Assembly (NCBI GenBank): GCA_964036195.1
Contig: OZ038457.1
Span: forward strand, 25,678,787-25,742,786
Direction of reading: 5' to 3'
Length of the DNA: 64,000 nt
Origin: Sphaerolaimus hirsutus
Lineage: Eukaryota > Nematoda > Chromadorea > Monhysterida > Sphaerolaimidae
Below, piece by piece: positions 60,139 to 64,000 of this stretch. Position 1 is the stretch's first letter. Each line of letters starts with the position of its first letter. Under the pieces are notes generated by a model. It searched no databases and had not been told where the DNA came from. It was given only the letters and a program-made list of their open reading frames with translations. Position numbers and translations under genes: made by a program.

Positions 60139-61600
60139 TAGCTGGAATGAGCCAATAGACTAAGTAGAGAATAGTTGCACCGGAGTAAGCTTGAACTACA
60201 CTAATTGAGTTTCTCGAATAACGTTACAAATAAAGTTTCCAAAGTATTTAAATATTTCCAATTTGCCTTTCCACTTTCCAGATCAAAACATTAATACAAA
60301 AATGACTAAATAACACTCAGGGTCATATAAGCTAAACCAGACAGGTAGGATAGCAGTACGATGCACTGGTAAGAGACCACACAAGACCAGGTACTTAAAT
60401 CCTAGCTTGGCACAGCACCACTATCAAAAGTAATCTACGACGATGTAGCACAACTGTTTGGGCCCTTACGAAAGCCTAGAGCGAGTCAATAGGTGTACAG
60501 CCTACTTCAGCTTATACTACTCCTAAAACAAGTCCACAGAGGTCCAGACGTACAGTAAGCATCACAGATGGTGGGTTCTCCCCATACAACACCCTATCTT
60601 AGCTATACCGGCAGCTCCGTGTGGCCACTCCTGCCCCTGTGAACCTAAATGTCACCGTGCAGAGGGAAGAGAAGGCCTATGTCAGAGTTAGCAGAGAATG
60701 AATAACCAAGGGTAGGCTCATTTCAGCTGGTAAATCACTGACTTAGTAATTAGAATTGGATTGAATAGACTGATGATAATCACAAGATTGGGGCTCTCTT
60801 TTATAGGTTTAAAATGCCCAAAACCGGTTTGCAGCTGGGCGGAGCCAACCAATCACGAGAGTGCATTTGAAAGTGTAACCAAAATAAGTGACCTCAGCTG
60901 AACAGAGCCCTGTACCACAAGGGTTACTTTTTAATGAAACAGAGGGAATGGTGACTTGACATTCAGGAACACCTTTCTTCTGGCACTCAGCCAGCTAATA
61001 AAACCAAACCTGGAACTGTGCCAAACTAGAAGATAAAATACCTACAGTAACCTACCGAATGTAAACGCACAAACTAGCAGCTTAAAAGTACCTAAACTGA
61101 GCGAGACTCTCAAAACTAAACATGATACCATTGGAAACGTGCCAAGTAAATCCACAGCTACTCGAACACTGCAAACCAGTGCAAAAGGACCAAAACACAA
61201 AAACAACCGTGTTTGCTCAAACGTGAGCTCGTCCAAAACCAGCGTACCAATCGGCCAACGTGCAGCTAAACACAAAGTGCAAAAGTGCAAAACACAGAAC
61301 TAAGTGCGAAACATAGAAACACGTGCGAAACACAGAAATAAATGCGAACGTAAAACACAATCACAAAATACATGCAATTATCACAACTAAGGGGGGGGTA
61401 AGTAGGTAATTAGGTACAAATAAACACAAATCTACACGCTGTAAATCACAACCCGCGGCACCTACCGCGAACCTACTCCCTAAACCTACTCCTACACCCT
61501 ACAAAATCACAAAACTCCTCCCTGTGGCAGCAATGGCTACGGGATATGTGCCAATTCACACACAAAAACTGCCTTTTTGGCATTCTTCCAATTCCTTTGG
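60139..61600. other. AT/GC-balanced intergenic or intronic stretch, no gene supported
   Basis: Lacks the short-word MITE texture of the rest of the window. It contains G/AACACAGAAA-type repeats (61280-61340) and a C/A-rich stretch. Could be an upstream or untranslated part of the - strand frame at 59107; no convincing exon seen. Confidence 0.35.
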
Positions 61601-61611
61601 GATTGGCCCGT

Positions 61612-61752
61612 CTCTACTCCGAAGGACGTAGACTTCAGGAGCTATCAAGGCCGCTCCCTATTTTTACTATTCTTAGCCTAAGGCACATACCCCTCCAGAA
61701 GGGTTGACCCGTCTCTACTCCGAAGGACGTAGGCTTCTGGAGCTATCGGGGC
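61612..61752. repeat. Two ~50-bp direct repeats
   Basis: CCCGTCTCTACTCCGAAGGA begins copies near 61608 and 61709, each continuing through ACGTAG(A/G)CTTC and GGAGCTATC. The core CCGAAGGACGTAGGCTTC also occurs inside the frame at 59107-60138 (about 59573). Confidence 0.75.
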
Positions 61753-62218
61753 CCTCCCTTCCGGTGGCCACTCCCACCAAAACTCCCTGAGCGGCCGAAG
61801 CTCTATCGTTCCGCGGACGTTCCGGCGGCCAACGCTGTCGACGCTCGCGGGGACTGGGTAGGGGTAAATTTACGAGTTTTGAGCGATAAACTGTCGCAAA
61901 ACACGGCGACAGCACTTACCCCCCCTCAAAAACACGCTCGGTGCCATTTTTCAGAAGTTGGCACTCGGCCAAGAGTGGCCGATTTGACACTCTGCGACAA
62001 CTCCCCAAAACACCCAAAATCCCCCTCTCCCGGGTTCCGGCGGTCGGCGGGTGTCAAATGGCGGCGGCGCGGCGCTGTCGCGGCCGTCGAAGTCGTTCGC
62101 CGGTGCTTGTTTGACCGCCACACTCGGGAAACACAGTTTTTACTCGGCGCTGCTTTTCTTTTTAGTGAAAGCGCCGTAAGTTCCACAAAAGTTAGGTTCC
62201 ACTCCCAGTTGTGTCGAA

Positions 62219-62226
62219 TGACGTCA
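62219..62226. promoter_or_regulatory. CRE/ATF-like palindrome TGACGTCA (unit 1)
   Basis: Perfect TGACGTCA in the first tandem unit. It is repeated in the second unit at 62448-62455. Function unproven. Confidence 0.4.
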
Positions 62227-62447
62227 CTCGGGCTTTTCACGACTAAAGGCAGCTAATTAGGCCGTTCCACTAATTAAGGCCGGCGGCATAGCGCCATCGA
62301 TTTGCTGTTCTATGGTAATTCGCGCTTAATCACCGTCCCAGAGGCGTAGGTCTGGCACTTTGGTGATCTGGCGCCAATTACCATAGTTGGCGTCCGTTGC
62401 GCCGTAAGTTTCCTATAAGTTAGGTTTCACATATGGCGACGTCATAA

Positions 62448-62455
62448 TGACGTCA
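62448..62455. promoter_or_regulatory. CRE/ATF-like palindrome TGACGTCA (unit 2)
   Basis: Same site preserved in the second tandem unit, with an additional GACGTCAT just upstream. Confidence 0.4.
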
Positions 62456-62922
62456 CTTGGCCTGAAAGGGGTCAATATGGCATCCCCGGCGGCTAAAGCG
62501 CCATAATTAGGATTCAGTAAGCGTTAATTGACGCTGGGTCACCGTCCCAGAGACATAGGTCTGGCACTTTGGTGGCCCGCCGTCGATTCTCGCATTACAA
62601 GTATATATACTTCACTGCCATTTCTCACAAATATGGAACGATTTCCTTGACATATAAAGCTTGAAAACATTCATTGTTGCTAACTGTTTGGCTTTGTTGT
62701 GTCAACAGTAGAAAAGAAGAATAGAAAAACCATCAGCAGTTTGATATGGGTCACCATGTACTTATGCATAATGGAAAAGTGTGAATTGAGTCAAATATGC
62801 ATCTTGCGTATTTTGTCACCGTACTGTATTATAATACATGAATTATATGCAATAAGTATTTGTACACGTGCAGCATGTGCGATGTAATATGCGAATTACA
62901 CCTGGAACTGGTGCATTGTGTG

Positions 62923-63556
62923 CATTCGAGTTGAGGCGTCCGATTCTAAAAGTCGATAAGTCCAAAATATGGAAATTTTTAGTTAGGCCCGGAAACGTTA
63001 TCTGGGGCTACTCCCGCACATTTTTCATAATTTTCAAAAAAATGTTTTGACCTCACATGCCCATATGGCATAGTACCGAATTTGATATTTTTTTGGGTAA
63101 AACTGGACAAAAATTTGTACTAAAAGTGGACAAATCCACCTTCCGCGGCCTGTTTTGTAGAAAAAAACGCAAGAAATGTGATAAGTCCATCATGGACACC
63201 AATTTCTAAAAGTCGACAAATCCATAAATTTCCCATAAGGCAGGCTCTTCTTCCCCGGGAACAAAAATGTGCTCGAATGCAAGAAGTCGACAAGTCCATT
63301 TCCCTCCCCAAAACAGTTTTGTTCTGTCCGAGTAGAATTTTATGGGCAACCAATTTTTCACATATACGTTGAGAGCAGGGCCTAAAAATTTGACACTTTG
63401 TTTGTTAACATTTGGAACTTAATGTTGAGCATGAGAGGGCGCAATTGGACACGCACCACGGACCTGGAATTGGAAATGAAACTCAAAATGCGATTAACTC
63501 AAAATGGCGTTTTGTGGACTTGTGGACTTTTAGAATTCGATGCCTCAGATGTATTT
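62923..63556. mobile_element. Fold-back element with AAGTCGACAAGTCCA words
   Basis: GTCCGATTCTAAAAGTCGAT on the left and GTGGACTTTTAGAATTCGAT on the right face each other. At least five diverged AGTCGACAAATCCA words lie between. No gene. Confidence 0.6.
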
Positions 63557-64000
63557 GAGGCCCCAGACCAGCGGGTGTCATCTGGGCTACTAGTCTCCAT
63601 CCAGATTTTAGTTGCTGGCTCGCAACCAACGTAAAGTGCACCTCTCAATGTTGATTCCTACCACAGTTGTTAATGCATATACTTACTTTTACTCAAAATT
63701 ACGCATACACACTTTGAAAAGGTGCGCTTATTTTTTGACAGTACTCTAATACAATAGAGTAATTTTTCCCAGTACGGAAAAAGTAATTTCCATTATTTTT
63801 TACAAATTTGAAAAATGTTTGGCCTTTCATTATTGCCGCATATACACTCGAAAACTGTGATCTGACCCGTCAACTAAAATCTGAATTGACATGGAAACAA
63901 GTTGACACCCAGTGTGCGTGGGGCCAAAGTCCATCACTTTACGAAAAAATTTACCATATGCCACCTGAATAAAGAAGTGCAACGAGAAAATATTTATCAC
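63557..64000. other. Window end, repeat debris
   Basis: 63831-63920 repeats the sequence at 28219-28312 (CATTGCCGCAT, CCGTCAAC, GTTGACACCCAGTGTGCGT). Nothing else supported. Confidence 0.45.

Larger units (their letters stand above)
62171..62600. repeat. Tandem duplication, ~228-bp units
   Basis: Unit 1 starts GCGCCGTAAG at 62171 and unit 2 at 62399. Both contain GTTAGGTT, a TGACGTCA site, CGGCGGC, and the block CACCGTCCCAGAG..TAGGTCTGGCACTTTGGTG. GC-rich relative to its surroundings. Confidence 0.8.

Noticed and set aside
57018..64000. ELL occludin-homology domain exon inside the window
   Set aside because: I searched + strand frames after exon 10 and saw nothing resembling it; the stretch is MITEs and the unknown - strand frame.

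Overview
This window is animal (metazoan) nuclear DNA. It holds one recognisable host gene on the + strand, embedded in an unusually dense field of small non-autonomous DNA transposons, and one apparently intact Ty3/gypsy-like retroelement on the - strand. The evidence is GT-AG introns whose coding phases match across junctions, an ELL-family elongation-factor gene, terminal inverted repeats with target-site duplications, and a 200-N scaffold gap. An invertebrate is likely. No species can be named from the sequence alone.

Layout. 153-434 is a small inverted-repeat element. 502-8410 is a retroelement flanked by identical 125-bp direct repeats; it has a 1856-codon Gag-Pol frame and, downstream, a phase-consistent spliced third reading frame. 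8411-30272 is almost entirely transposon sequence: hAT-type elements with 8-bp duplications, TA-site elements, and three kilobase-scale fold-backs. Two unassigned coding-like stretches lie in it (about 15.0 kb and 27.1 kb). From 30273 to 57017 run ten exons of ELL, with introns filled by nested elements. 36.97-40.25 kb and 42.81-45.45 kb are paralogous copies of one segment, each carrying a copy of ELL exon 4, on either side of a huge inverted repeat and the N gap (41343-41542). 57128-59035 is more nested hAT sequence. 59107-62600 holds a 343-codon unidentified - strand frame and a GC-richer tail with tandem repeats and two CRE-like sites. 62.6-64.0 kb is another repeat-rich stretch.

The most interesting observation is in ELL. 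The 225-bp intron between exons 1 and 2 consists of one copy of a fold-back MITE family that occurs elsewhere in the window, plus its duplicated target CAGGTGG. The two copies of that target supply the GT donor and AG acceptor, and removing the intron restores an open, in-frame ELL domain. It looks like a transposon-made intron (introner).

A second theme is that more than 20 elements in several families share hAT-like 8-bp duplications and short YAGGG-type ends. Each family has its own subterminal short-word array (GGGATC, TCGATAT, TTTAAAAACG, GGCGCC, AAAGTGT and others).
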